Below, one piece after another: positions 8,715 to 17,160 of a stretch of DNA of 46,406 bases (its first letter is position 1; each line of letters begins with the position of its first letter). The position numbers and the translations under genes are program-made. Origin of the DNA: Lachnospiraceae bacterium (lineage in GTDB: Bacteria > Bacillota > Clostridia > Lachnospirales > Lachnospiraceae); the NCBI GenBank assembly GCA_021199495.1, contig JAJQHY010000029.1:1-46406 (forward strand), in the 5' to 3' direction. The notes beneath the pieces were generated by a model. The model had not been told where the DNA came from. It did not search any database and saw only the letters and a list, made by a program, of their open reading frames with translations.

Positions 8715-10219
8715 GTTTCCACCTTCTTATCATAAAAAATTATCTCCAATCTATCATCATAGACAATGACTGAATCCACCTCAGTCGAGAAACGCCTTTC
8801 ATAGTCTATTCCCATTATTTCTTCCAGGGCATCGCTTAGCTCACACTCATAAATCCGCTTGGAAGGGCATTCACTCCGACGGCTTTTGCAGTGCCACAGA
8901 TGCGCTGTAATCTGCTCGCCGTCCTTGTTCCATCGCCACACATCCCGCAGGAAAATTTCGCCGCAATTGCCGCAGCGTATTTTCCCGGAAAATATACCTC
9001 GACGCTTGGAGCCGTAGCTTCTTACAACACTTTTGACCTTACCGTTGTTTAGATTGAAATCAATTCTATCGGTAAAAACGGTAATCAGCCTGACAGCCTT
9101 TTTAAACTCTTGGGCATCCAGGGTATCTACACCCAGCACAGCCTTTGCTGCTGAGATAAGCTCTGTCTCCGGCAATGTCCGCATGTTGCACACGGCTATG
9201 CCTTTTCGCTCGGCAGTGTTGCATCTCCAGATGATTTCTGTTTTCCGATGCCTTCTGCTTATCGATTTCCCGCATAAACCGCAGCGCATCATGCCAGAGA
9301 ACATGGTCAGCTGCGCATCCTTATTGGGGGATTCGTCAGCTCGTTTCTGTAATATTTCCTGTGCCTTCGAGAAGGTGCTCGAATCTATAAGCGGCTCGAA
9401 CATCTCCTCGACCAGATACTGCGGAAGCTCTCCTTTGTTCTTTTTGCGTTTATGGTTTTTCGTGTAGTTTTTCTGGAGCAGCATGGACCCCGTGTAAGAA
9501 ATGTTCCTGAGAATGTCTTTTACGCCACCGTCGCTCATGAGAGCACCGTTAATACCCCGAACACCTCGTTCCGCCATCTCTTTTGCGATGCTGTATGCTG
9601 AGGCTCCAGCATTGTACTTTGAGAACATCTCCTGAACCAGAGCGCCTTGCTCCGGCACGATGCGGTAGATTTCGCCATCCCATTCGTATCCGAAGACATC
9701 CTTGTGACCGTTGGGAATTCCAGCCTCCATCTTTTTGCGGATGGTCCAGGTTACGTTTTCCGCGATACTAATGCTTTCTTCCTGCGCAAAGGCTGCAAGA
9801 AGTGTCATCATCAGCTCACCATCGGCTGTCAAGGATGAGATGCTTTCCCGCTCGAATCGGACTTCAACATTGATGTCCTTTAGGTGCCTGACTGTATTCA
9901 GCAAATCCACCGTGTTCCTGGCAAAACGGCTGATGGACTTCACCAGAACAATGTCAATCTTCCCAGCATCACAATCAGCAACCATCCGGTTGAACTCCTT
10001 ACGTCTCGCCGTGGAGGTTCCGGTGATGCCCTCATCTGCGTAGATGCCAGCGAACTCCCATTCTGGGTTCTTCTGAATCAGGGCACTGTAGTAACTGACC
10101 TGTGCAGAAAGCGAGTGCATTAGTTCCTCTGTATCCACCGAGACTCTGGCGTATGCCGCCACACGCTTTTTCAGCGTCTTGACTGGCGGCATAAGTGTGA
10201 TTTTTTGTATTGCTGCCAT
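8699..10219 (-). CDS. Large serine recombinase, first of a pair
   Basis: A 506-residue serine recombinase with the catalytic Ser in YARVSVD (~residue 26), SRFARNTVD, a recombinase domain from DVFGYEWDG, and two zinc-ribbon-like Cys clusters (CGLCGKSISRRHRK region, and CGNCGEIF with CKSRRSEC). It is related to, but clearly distinct from, its partner. An AAGGAGG ribosome binding site precedes the ATG. Upstream is a 19-base leader segment shared with the right-end zinc-finger gene. Paired serine recombinases preceded by a SHOCT protein and a HTH/zinc-finger protein are a recurrent arrangement in mobile elements of gut Clostridia (recollection of the family, not checked here). Confidence 0.95.
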   Translation of the reverse strand: MAAIQKITLMPPVKTLKKRVAAYARVSVDTEELMHSLSAQVSYYSALIQKNPEWEFAGIYADEGITGTSTARRKEFNRMVADCDAGKIDIVLVKSISRFARNTVDLLNTVRHLKDINVEVRFERESISSLTADGELMMTLLAAFAQEESISIAENVTWTIRKKMEAGIPNGHKDVFGYEWDGEIYRIVPEQGALVQEMFSKYNAGASAYSIAKEMAERGVRGINGALMSDGGVKDILRNISYTGSMLLQKNYTKNHKRKKNKGELPQYLVEEMFEPLIDSSTFSKAQEILQKRADESPNKDAQLTMFSGMMRCGLCGKSISRRHRKTEIIWRCNTAERKGIAVCNMRTLPETELISAAKAVLGVDTLDAQEFKKAVRLITVFTDRIDFNLNNGKVKSVVRSYGSKRRGIFSGKIRCGNCGEIFLRDVWRWNKDGEQITAHLWHCKSRRSECPSKRIYECELSDALEEIMGIDYERRFSTEVDSVIVYDDRLEIIFYDKKVETWQRE

Positions 10220-10242
10220 GTCGTGTTCCTCCTTGTCAGTGA

Positions 10243-10261
10243 CACATATTCGCTCTGAAAC
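10243..10261 (-). promoter_or_regulatory. 19-base leader sequence shared with the right end
   Basis: Minus-strand GTTTCAGAGCGAATATGTG occurs upstream of this recombinase gene and again, identical, at 44447-44465 upstream of the right-end HTH/zinc-finger gene. Distance to the start codon differs by a few bases (24 vs 20). It could be an operator, or a relic of duplication of a recombinase leader. Confidence 0.6.
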
Positions 10262-10265
10262 CTAC

Positions 10266-10442
10266 TTATATCAAGTCAATCTCGGCAAATAATGTAGACA
10301 AAGATGGGTTGTACTTTTTGGTGAAGATTGCATTAAAGCTGTCGTACTCCTCTTTGGATATCGTATCGTCTTGAAGCATTTTCTTTGCCAACAGCATGGT
10401 CACGTTATACAGCTTCTCATTTCTGAAAGCCTCATCAGACAT
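10266..10442 (-). CDS. Small SHOCT-domain-like protein
   Basis: A 58-residue protein (MSDEAFRNEKLYNVTMLL...). Its middle, MLQDDTISKEEYDSFNAIF, resembles the SHOCT motif, a short helix-turn-helix-like pair found at protein termini or alone, thought to mediate oligomerisation. The start overlaps the stop of the HTH/zinc-finger gene by 8 bases (ATGTCTGA), so the start at 10442 is well supported. It lies between that gene and the recombinases and is probably an accessory or control factor for recombination. No enzymatic residues are visible. Confidence 0.75.
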   Translation of the reverse strand: MSDEAFRNEKLYNVTMLLAKKMLQDDTISKEEYDSFNAIFTKKYNPSLSTLFAEIDLI

Positions 10443-10833
10443 TCGTACCACCCCCAAATCGGTCATTGATATAGCACTCATGGGAGCAATACTTCCGATG
10501 GTCATTTCCATATACGGTAAAGGGCTTGTGGCAGTATGCACAGATGAAATCGTAGTATGCCTTCTTGTTCACCCTGTCCAGATGAGCATTCCACCATTTT
10601 GAACGGCACTGGTCGCTGCAAAAACGCTTTTTCTTCCGTCCCTCGGGCTGGATGATTGCCTTTCCGCATTCCTCGCAGACAGGCCCCTGCGGCGCATGGC
10701 TCCCGGTCAGATTCCGCCTCCTGCAGTATGACTTCACGCTATCTTTCGACAAACCTGTATACTCCGCAATCTTCCCATAGCCGATGCCGTTTCCCCGCAT
10801 GGTATCGATTTTCTTTTTCTGTTCTTCGGTCAT
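10435..10833 (-). CDS. HTH plus zinc-finger protein, left-end copy
   Basis: A 132-residue protein. Residues 1-42 form a recombinase/sigma-type helix-turn-helix (GYGKIAEYTGLSKDSVKSYC). Residues ~52-85 carry a Cys pair (CEECG), then FCSDQCRSKWWNAH. The last part has CAYCHKPF with HRKYCSHECYINDRF, so probably two treble-clef or zinc-ribbon fingers. It is most likely a DNA-binding regulator of the recombinase operon it heads. A close paralogue is encoded at the other end of the prophage (44014-44427), sharing most Cys/His positions and the YGNDHRKYCSHECYINDRFG tail. Databases often call such proteins RNA polymerase subunit sigma, but only the HTH resembles sigma region 4. Confidence 0.8.
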   Translation of the reverse strand: MTEEQKKKIDTMRGNGIGYGKIAEYTGLSKDSVKSYCRRRNLTGSHAPQGPVCEECGKAIIQPEGRKKKRFCSDQCRSKWWNAHLDRVNKKAYYDFICAYCHKPFTVYGNDHRKYCSHECYINDRFGGGTNV

Positions 10834-10870
10834 CTCGTAAGCCTCCTGTTCCGAAACGTTTATTCGTTTC

Positions 10871-10907
10871 TAACAGGGAAGTAGCCACTGACGAGATTTT
10901 CCGGTCG
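10871..10907 (-). promoter_or_regulatory. Conserved ~40-base upstream element, copy D
   Basis: Reading on the minus strand: GACCGGAAAAT, 7 bases, GTGGCTACTTCCCTG, then TTAGAAA. The same element occurs three more times at 29981-30140, always in the sense of the downstream gene. Next to it (10856-10873) is a palindrome, GAAACG-TTTATT-CGTTTC. Probably a promoter-associated operator for phage genes. Confidence 0.55.
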
Positions 10908-10951
10908 GAGGCAAAAAAATCTGCCCGTTGAGAAAATCAGACAGAAAGAAA

Positions 10952-10980
10952 TTGAAGATGTAGAATCCTTATGGTATAAT
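10952..10980 (+). promoter_or_regulatory. Promoter of the glycosyltransferase island
   Basis: -35 TTGAAG, 17-base spacer, perfect -10 TATAAT, about 55 bases upstream of the first glycosyltransferase. This gives the island its own host-type promoter, able to fire in the lysogen and independent of the minus-strand phage operons. Confidence 0.75.
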
Positions 10981-11034
10981 GACTTAGTATGTCTTGAATT
11001 ATTTGCTTAGCTTTATATAAAAGAGGAAAATCAA

Positions 11035-12051
11035 ATGCTACTTAGCTTCGTTGTTCCTGTTTTCAATGCAGAGAAATATCTGGATGAATGCATCCAGTCT
11101 TTATTGGAGCAGGATATACCTTCAGATGAATATGAGATTATCTGTATCAATGACGGTTCGACAGATGACAGCTTGAAAATCCTGCGTACCTATGAGACTC
11201 AGAATTCCAACGTCATTGTAGTCGATAAAGAAAATGAGGGCGTTTCTGCAGCAAGAAATGCCGGATTGGACGCCGCTCGCGGAGAGTATGTCTGGATGGT
11301 CGATGCAGATGATTTTATTCAAAAAAATTGCCTCGGGGGGGGTATTAGACCGATCCTGAAAGAAACCAATTGCGACCGATTGGAAATTGGAGTGTATGCA
11401 TTTTATGGTTCGTTGTCTAAAGACGAGACTGTACTGTATGACAACAAATCAGTTTCTCCGAATGCACAGTTTTATAATTCAAGCATATGGAACAGCGTTT
11501 TTCGCACAGAGTTTTTGAGGGAAAACAATCTGAAATTCGCTCCTAACGTTGCCTATGGAGAAGACACTCTTTTCATGACGGAGCTTAACTGTTATGTACC
11601 CCGAAAAGGAAAACTGGATCGGGCTCTCTATTTTTACAGGAGGAATCCAGATTCTGTTATGGCCCAGAGAAGCCAAAAGGCAAGGATTCGTATTTTTACA
11701 TCGTGCCAAAATGCTGCAATAGAGCTATTGCAGTTAAAAAGATTCTACGATGAAGGAATCAATCGGACAGACATTGCAAACGCTTACATGACGATGATCT
11801 GGCATGGTGTAAATGCCATATGCGAAATGCCTCATTCCGAAAGAAAAGCATATGTTAGAAGCATGAGGGAACACCGTCTGTTCCCCTGTAAACGAATGGA
11901 TGCGTGTACTTTAACAAAATCATATACAACGTCAAGAACTGATTGGATAGGCAGGATGTATGACTGGATATATGTGCATTTGCATACTCAATCAGGATTT
12001 TGGTTGATGTGCATGTGGAGAGATTTGGAGAAAATTAAAAGGCGAAGGTAA
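11035..12051 (+). CDS. GT2-family glycosyltransferase, poly-G tract in frame (ON)
   Basis: A 338-residue GT-A fold glycosyltransferase that would transfer a sugar from a nucleotide-sugar to a cell-surface polysaccharide. Family signatures: SFVVPVFNAEKYLDECIQSL at the N-terminus, INDGSTDDS (~38-46), SAARNAGL and the metal-binding VDADDF (~91). Just after the DxD region the gene contains eight consecutive G, encoding Leu-Gly-Gly-Gly; with eight G the frame stays open to the end. Loss or gain of one G would truncate the protein near residue 105-115. An AAGAGG ribosome binding site precedes the ATG. Codon use is AT-rich, unlike the host flank. Acceptor and sugar cannot be predicted. Membrane segments are not evident, so it is probably cytoplasmic and membrane-associated. 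Confidence 0.92.
   Translation: MLLSFVVPVFNAEKYLDECIQSLLEQDIPSDEYEIICINDGSTDDSLKILRTYETQNSNVIVVDKENEGVSAARNAGLDAARGEYVWMVDADDFIQKNCLGGGIRPILKETNCDRLEIGVYAFYGSLSKDETVLYDNKSVSPNAQFYNSSIWNSVFRTEFLRENNLKFAPNVAYGEDTLFMTELNCYVPRKGKLDRALYFYRRNPDSVMAQRSQKARIRIFTSCQNAAIELLQLKRFYDEGINRTDIANAYMTMIWHGVNAICEMPHSERKAYVRSMREHRLFPCKRMDACTLTKSYTTSRTDWIGRMYDWIYVHLHTQSGFWLMCMWRDLEKIKRRR
11335..11342 (+). repeat. Poly-G tract (8 G) inside glycosyltransferase 1
   Basis: Eight G in the context CCTC-(G)8-TAT. The frame is open at 8 (or 5, 11). Similar tracts lie in the next two glycosyltransferase genes. I noticed no G run of this length elsewhere in the window. Confidence 0.9.
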
Positions 12052-12092
12052 TTGCCTGAAAAAGAAGAAATACAAGTGAGGAGAAACTATTC

Positions 12093-13068
12093 ATGATTGG
12101 CGTTATTGTATCTGTTTATAAAGTCGAACCATACCTGCGTCGGTGTGTTGACAGCATTTTGCGTCAGACTTTACAGGATTTTAAAATATTACTTATTGAC
12201 GATGGCTCACCGGATAAATGCCCAGAAATTTGCGATGAGTATGCCGCTTCTGATGAAAGAATCACCGTAATACATCAAAAAAACCAGGGGATAGCTGAGG
12301 CACGAAACGTAGGCATAGATTATTTCTTGAAGGATGAAGCAATTGAACATATTGCTTTTGTCGATAGCGATGATTGGCTACACCCGCAATATCTGGAGTC
12401 TCTTCATGAAGCTATGAAAGGAGATACGGAAATCGACATTGCACAATGCAATTTTATTTCCACAGAAGATGACACTTCAGCTCATGGCAGTATAATGTCA
12501 GGTGAAAAAACTGTTATGAGTGGCTTGGAAGCACAAAAGCTCAGTACGGGGATTAAACCGATTTTATGGGCAAAGCTTTATAAGAAATCTGTATTCACCT
12601 CCGGGGCGTGGGGGGGTAAAATTTCCTCCCGGAAAGCAGCATGAGGACACATTTACGGTCTGGAAATTATGCTTGAATGCACATAAAGTAGTAAAGACAG
12701 AAAATCAATTATATTATTATTTCCAGAGATGCGACAGCATTATGGGGCAGCCTTTTAACGAAAAGCGGCTGTATGAGTATGAAGCATATATTGAGCGCCT
12801 AATATTCTATAAATCTAACCGCCCAACTTATGATTCAGCTGCCAATGAAATAGGCACCAGCGAACTGTTCAGGCTTTCGTGGTTCTTGGACAAAATGAGA
12901 AAAGACAAAGTATCTCGTGAATTGCAACGAAAGTCAGAAAAGGTATATTTTCGATTGCTGCTTGCAGCACGTCCATTTATAGGAGCAAAACTATTTCTCG
13001 AGCGGATGGCATATGGCGCTTTCCCGGAGCTATTAAGCAGTTTTAATCAGCGACGGCAAACCAAATAG
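12093..13068 (+). CDS. GT2-family glycosyltransferase, frameshifted at a poly-G tract (OFF)
   Basis: Two overlapping frames together encode one GT2 protein. The first starts MIGVIVSVYKVEPYLRRCVD after a GTGAGGAG ribosome binding site and includes IDDGSPDKCP, GIAEARNVGID and FVDSDDWLHP (DxD). It runs into a 7-G tract and ends within 9 codons. The second frame continues with VKFPPGKQHEDTFTVWKL, the conserved element that normally follows KLYKKS in this family, to 13068. The complete protein would have about 324 residues. Continuous frame needs 6 or 9 G; 7, as here, and 8 (immediate TAA) are both OFF. I read this as a reversible OFF state rather than decay, because both halves are otherwise free of stops and well conserved. 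Confidence 0.88.
12610..12616 (+). repeat. Poly-G tract (7 G) inside glycosyltransferase 2
   Basis: Seven G in the context GGCGT-(G)7-TAAAA. Removing one G, or adding two, joins the two halves of the gene. Confidence 0.9.
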
Positions 13069-13128
13069 GAACTAACTTTCTCCAGTGAATGGTATGCATA
13101 GAAAATTGGAAAGGATGAAAAAACGAAC

Positions 13129-14246
13129 ATGAAGCAAGTCAAAAACGTGCTGATTATGGCAGACTATCGCACCCAGAACAGTGGCAATTTTGTTGCTTCC
13201 ATCGTAGAACTTGCGAAACGAATCCAAGCGAATGGTGGCAAAATGGTATATATTGCTCCATATACTCGGGGGGGTATCCGTGGGTAGATTGGCTTAAGGA
13301 TACCAATGTTGAAGTAATTTATTTCGATGAAAAGCGGGATGAGAAAACCGTCGTGACTGAACTGTCGGAAATCATCGAAAAACACCAGATTGATTTGATT
13401 CATTCCCACTTTGGATATCTACACAGGATATTGGTCCAGAATAGAAGGAAATTGAATGTCAAAGTTATTTTCCACGATCATATGGATTATTCATGGGGAA
13501 GTAGCGTGCTTAAACAAAAATTCCAACAGATGATTTATGCGGTAGCATATCGATTCAACGGAATCGGTGTGATTTCTGTTATGGAGAAAAAAAGCAATGG
13601 ATACCGACTCTGTGGCAAAAAACACTGGTACGTTCCAAATGGCCTATCTCGAGACCGTTATGTTGCCCATTCTATGACACGGGAAGAATGCCGGGAAGAA
13701 TTAGGAATTAAATCATCAGAAAAATTCTGTTTCTTTTTGGGCTGGGATACCATGAGAAAAGGACTGGACGTGGCAATGAAAGCGGTTGAACTTTGTCAGC
13801 ATTCAGGTGCAGAGTTTGTTCTCGGTGTAGTTGGTTTTGGTCCAAACCCATCTCAACAACAACTTGATAAACTCGAAAACCTCACAGGTGTAAATCCAAG
13901 TCATCCCTATATTCGCTTTTTAAAAAGTTCCGAGGACATGTTTGCGTATCATCGTGCAGCTGATGTATATTTATCAGCAAGCAGATTTGAAGCATTTTCT
14001 TATGGAGTGCTGGAAGCAATTTCACAAAACGTTCCAATTGTCGTCAGTAATATTGAGGGAACTCAGTGGTCCTGGAATTACACAAAATGCTCTGTCTTTG
14101 AAAACGGGAACGCTGAAGCCTGTGCAGAGGCCCTCCAAGAAGCTGTAGTTACGAGGTGGGATGAGTCTAATGGCGAACAAATTGTAGATGAATACAGCAT
14201 TGAAAAATGGTGCGATAGGATTTTAGATATATACAATAAGATGTAA
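13129..14246 (+). CDS. GT4-family (GT-B) glycosyltransferase, frameshifted at a poly-G tract (OFF)
   Basis: The start MKQVKNVLIMADYRTQNSGN follows GGAAAGGATG. The frame reads to a 7-G tract and stops at 13287. With one extra G (8) it continues ...RGGYPWVDWLKDTN into the long downstream frame that ends at 14246, giving about 372 residues, the usual GT4 length. Downstream signatures are FFLGWDTMRKGLDVAMKA and, near the C-terminus, EAFSYGVLE followed by NVPIVVSN, the EX7E donor-sugar site of this family. Both parts are intact, so this looks like a switched-off gene. As annotated by a standard caller it would appear as a truncated glycosyltransferase starting inside the protein. It probably acts on the same surface glycan as its two neighbours. 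Confidence 0.87.
13268..13274 (+). repeat. Poly-G tract (7 G) inside glycosyltransferase 3
   Basis: Seven G in the context ACTC-(G)7-TAT, almost the same flanks as the tract in glycosyltransferase 1. One added G restores the full reading frame. Confidence 0.9.
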
Positions 14247-14255
14247 TCATAAAAA

Positions 14256-14297
14256 ATGGCCCACCAGAGAACGAAAAATTCTCCGGTGGGCCGTCAT
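14256..14297. terminator. Bidirectional terminator between glycosyltransferases and lysis genes
   Basis: Stem GGCCCACC-AGAGAA paired with TTCTCC-GGTGGGCC, with A run before and T-rich run after. It separates the plus-strand island from the convergent minus-strand structural operon. Confidence 0.88.
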
Positions 14298-14298
14298 T

Positions 14299-15297
14299 TT
14301 ATACCTTTGTGGCAAAATCAAGGCTGATCCAGCCGTCACGGTTTTTCTCGTAGGATTTCAGCAAGCCCCACTTAGAAGCTCCCGTACCGTCCGACTCATC
14401 CACAATCGTAAATGTGCCCTTCCCGGTATACTTGCCAGTCTTGGCGTACCCGGTTCCGGGGCCTTTGCGGATGTTCAGATTGGAAATCGTGACTTTTACC
14501 TTATACGCAGTAAACGACGCTGCTGTCTCTTCCGGATAGAACGCATTGCCATCCGGGTCAAATACATAATACCCGGGGTTCTCATCCGCCTTGGCCTTCG
14601 CATTTGCCAGCACCCGGTAGGAGCCAATCTGCGTCTTACTGTCCGACCAAGTCTTCCGCACACGATAATAGCCGCTGGTGAGCTTGGCCGGGTGTTCCTC
14701 AGATGTGCTGCTGCTCCCCGCAGACATTTTCGCTTTCACAGCCGCGCGGAAGGTATCCATTGTATACCCAGTGGAGAGCTGCGTCCAGAGATGCTCCGGG
14801 TCACCGTGGTTCGAAGCGATGCCTCTGGAGTGGCCCTCCTTGTGGCTCACAATCACGCCGTCCGCTGTGGGGTCAAGACTGTATTTCTCACAGAGGTAGG
14901 CGAAGAGTTCTACAGCCGCCTCATAGGTGCGCTTGGCCACAGCCTTGGCCGTTGTCTTGTCGCTGCAGGTGAAGGTCGAGCCACTGGTGTATGTGATGCA
15001 GGCGGGTTCGCACATCTCCACACCGATATGCGTATCGTTGCCGGAGCCCTTGCTGCCGCTGCCACAGTGCCACCCACGATAGTTCCACGGAAGGGTCTGG
15101 TACACCGTGCCATCGTTCCCATCGATAAACCCGTGGACACAGGAAGACGTGTGGTCTGCGCTGTTCCAGGAATTAATAAAGACCGACGCTTTCGGCTGGG
15201 CGCATCCCACCGAGTGAAGCATCAGTCCTTTTACCGTGATTTTCTTCCCCGCTGTATAACACGGGTTCTTCGTCATGATCGATTCTACAAGATTCAT
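14299..15297 (-). CDS. Endolysin: N-acetylmuramoyl-L-alanine amidase with SH3-like domain
   Basis: A 332-residue phage lysin that cleaves the bond between muramic acid and L-alanine in peptidoglycan. The amidase_2/PGRP domain spans about residues 20-185, with zinc-ligand candidates in MLHSVG (~28) and DPEHLW, plus IGVEMCEP and VSHKEGHSRG. After a linker around residue 200 comes a module with SGYYRVRKTWSDSKTQIGSY and then a bacterial SH3-type repeat at the C-terminus (ISNLNIRKGPGTGYAKTGKY), likely cell-wall binding. The start overlaps the holin stop (TAATG). This is the last gene of the minus-strand operon. Confidence 0.93.
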   Translation of the reverse strand: MNLVESIMTKNPCYTAGKKITVKGLMLHSVGCAQPKASVFINSWNSADHTSSCVHGFIDGNDGTVYQTLPWNYRGWHCGSGSKGSGNDTHIGVEMCEPACITYTSGSTFTCSDKTTAKAVAKRTYEAAVELFAYLCEKYSLDPTADGVIVSHKEGHSRGIASNHGDPEHLWTQLSTGYTMDTFRAAVKAKMSAGSSSTSEEHPAKLTSGYYRVRKTWSDSKTQIGSYRVLANAKAKADENPGYYVFDPDGNAFYPEETAASFTAYKVKVTISNLNIRKGPGTGYAKTGKYTGKGTFTIVDESDGTGASKWGLLKSYEKNRDGWISLDFATKV

Positions 15298-15524
15298 TAT
15301 CCTACCTCCTCATTGTTGTTGTCTCCGAGCAACGGGCTAAGTACACCGTTCCATACAGCAGAGATTCCAGCTGCTCCTGCCGCAATTGCGATGTTCAGAA
15401 GCGCATCACTCACACCGACTCCGGTAAAGTCCAATCCAGCCAGCTGTGCAACGGCAATGGACAGCGCAGCCTGCACAAAGGTTTTCGCCGCACGAATCAG
15501 AACGTCTTTTGCTTTCTCACTCAT
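15297..15524 (-). CDS. Phage holin
   Basis: A 75-residue protein with two hydrophobic segments (about residues 10-30 and 40-60) separated by a short polar turn, and an acidic tail ending DNNNEEVG. It resembles r1t/phi-type small holins that open the membrane at the end of the lytic cycle, letting the endolysin reach the wall. Position directly before the amidase and the coupled TAATG junction support the call. Confidence 0.82.
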   Translation of the reverse strand: MSEKAKDVLIRAAKTFVQAALSIAVAQLAGLDFTGVGVSDALLNIAIAAGAAGISAVWNGVLSPLLGDNNNEEVG

Positions 15525-15539
15525 GATAGATTCCTCCTT

Positions 15540-15857
15540 TTAATTCTCCTCACCATCTTTGATGGGAAGGTTATCAACTTTTTTAATCAGGCTATCGATA
15601 TAGCCATTACCACCCAGGTCGTTGTGGTACAGGTCGTACCACTCATGGATGGATTTTAAGTCCTCAGAGCCAATGTGGCCGATGCGGATATGCTCCCGGC
15701 ATTCCTGCTGGATGCTGGAGAGCAGAAGGTAGCGCAGAGCCTTGCGTGTAGTTCCGCGCTTTTCCAACACCTTCTGAAGAATCGTAAATACGCCGTTCAC
15801 TATGGCTACCACTGAGCCAGACATGAACAGCAGGTACCATGGGTTTGTGATATCCAT
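15540..15857 (-). CDS. Small membrane-anchored phage protein of the lysis region
   Basis: A 105-residue protein. The start at 15857 follows TAAGGAGGGGAGACAG. One N-terminal hydrophobic segment (LLFMSGSVVAIVNGVFTIL, residues ~8-26) is followed by a soluble part with EHIRIGHIGSEDLKSIHEWYDLYHNDLGGNGYID. Similar proteins sit next to the holin in many Clostridia phages and may act as a second holin or a spanin-like or regulatory factor. No function is assigned in the family as I know it. Confidence 0.7.
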   Translation of the reverse strand: MDITNPWYLLFMSGSVVAIVNGVFTILQKVLEKRGTTRKALRYLLLSSIQQECREHIRIGHIGSEDLKSIHEWYDLYHNDLGGNGYIDSLIKKVDNLPIKDGEEN

Positions 15858-15870
15858 CTGTCTCCCCTCC

Positions 15871-17160
15871 TTACAGCCCCAGCATAAATCGCCTGACCGC
15901 ATGGTAATACTTAGTCATAGCTTCGATGGTGCTTTCATGAATATTATCGCAGAGCATATCCGTAGTGATTCCGCTCTCCGTCCACAGGTCAATATAGGGA
16001 ACGTGGTACTCATCGGTATCCAGAACAGCCTTCATCGCATTGCGGCCGCCATAGGGAGACCTGCTTTGCGATTCATCATAGATGCTGGACTGGCTGCTCC
16101 ACATACACTGGTAAGGGAGCACGAAGCCGATGCTGGCATACGGACACTTTTCCCGTAGCGTCTCAATAAAGTATTTCATGGCCCCATAGACTGTGTCCGT
16201 GTTCTCTGACGTATCATCTGCAGTTCCAATCTCCCGAGCCAGGCTGTTGGCACCGAAATGCATGGTGATATAATCGGGTGGCTCTATGGTTCCGGCATCC
16301 AGTTCCTCAATGAATTCCTGCAGCTTGTACACACCACTCACGTCGGTATAGACATCGCTGATGTTAATGTTTGAGCCGCTTGCTGCGCGGTTGTCGATGG
16401 TAAGCCCAAGCTCCCTCGCAATCCCGGATGCCCAGAAGTATCCTGTCCAGGAGACGTAGTAATCGTCTGCCGTCCATCCCTCACCACCAACATTGGACGT
16501 GCTTTCCTGCCAGTCCCGGCCACCATAGGCATCTGCAGTACTGTCTCCAAAAATGACCCAGGTCTTCCCGTGGGTAGGGGGAAGTGCTGTAATGCCGACG
16601 ATGTCAGGCGAGATATAGCTTTTCTCGATGCCGTCCTCAAACCAGTAGGTCGGAGTGGTGTATGGCTCATCTTTGATATAGACGAACATCCATTCAGGAT
16701 TTTCTGCTGCCGGATAATAAGACCCGCTTCCGTAACACCAGATGGATATCCGCACATAGGCGGCACCCTCCGGCACCTCCACGCCAGTCATTACATTAGC
16801 CTCTCCGGTGAAATTGGAGTTTTCCGCAGCACCGATATAGGTCTTGCTGCTGTCGTAGAACACGATGGCAAAATACCGCTCATACCAGGTCACCGCCTCG
16901 AACCACGGATTCTTGTAGTACTTCGCAATATACCCCGCCGAAACAATCTGCCCGGGTGTAACTTCGTAGTAGGGTGTCGTGACCGCATTGGTAAAGGCCG
17001 TGTTTTCCGTACCTGCCTGGAACAGGAGGAAGGTATCATACCCGCCTGTAGGGTCAAACAGGTTCCGATCTTCCTCCGGAATCACATGCTGTGTGAAGAT
17101 ACTGCTCGTACTGCCGACATCCGCAGAGACTTTATTTCCTTTTCCGTCATAGAGTGTCAT
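15871..17160 (-). CDS. Tail-associated SGNH/GDSL hydrolase
   Basis: A 429-residue protein. Residues ~200-420 form an SGNH-type esterase: GDS at 205-207 (nucleophile Ser207), GAN at 303-305 and DNIH at 405-408 supplying the Asp-His pair. Such enzymes remove acyl groups from polysaccharides. The N-terminal ~165 residues (NLFDPTGG ... YYEVTPGQIV ... VEVPEGAAYVRISI) repeat a domain found twice in the preceding tail gene, so the two probably form one receptor-binding apparatus that de-acylates the host glycan. The start overlaps the preceding gene's stop (ATGA). Confidence 0.85.
   Translation of the reverse strand: MTLYDGKGNKVSADVGSTSSIFTQHVIPEEDRNLFDPTGGYDTFLLFQAGTENTAFTNAVTTPYYEVTPGQIVSAGYIAKYYKNPWFEAVTWYERYFAIVFYDSSKTYIGAAENSNFTGEANVMTGVEVPEGAAYVRISIWCYGSGSYYPAAENPEWMFVYIKDEPYTTPTYWFEDGIEKSYISPDIVGITALPPTHGKTWVIFGDSTADAYGGRDWQESTSNVGGEGWTADDYYVSWTGYFWASGIARELGLTIDNRAASGSNINISDVYTDVSGVYKLQEFIEELDAGTIEPPDYITMHFGANSLAREIGTADDTSENTDTVYGAMKYFIETLREKCPYASIGFVLPYQCMWSSQSSIYDESQSRSPYGGRNAMKAVLDTDEYHVPYIDLWTESGITTDMLCDNIHESTIEAMTKYYHAVRRFMLGL

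Noticed and set aside
10243-10261. Possible LexA (SOS) box in the shared leader
   Set aside because: GCGAATATGTG lacks the second half-site of the Firmicute GAAC-N4-GTTC box.
12093-14246. Glycosyltransferases 2 and 3 as ordinary decayed pseudogenes
   Set aside because: The only defect in each lies exactly at a homopolymeric G run, and all remaining sequence is open and conserved, which fits reversible switching better; still, sequencing error cannot be excluded from one sequence.
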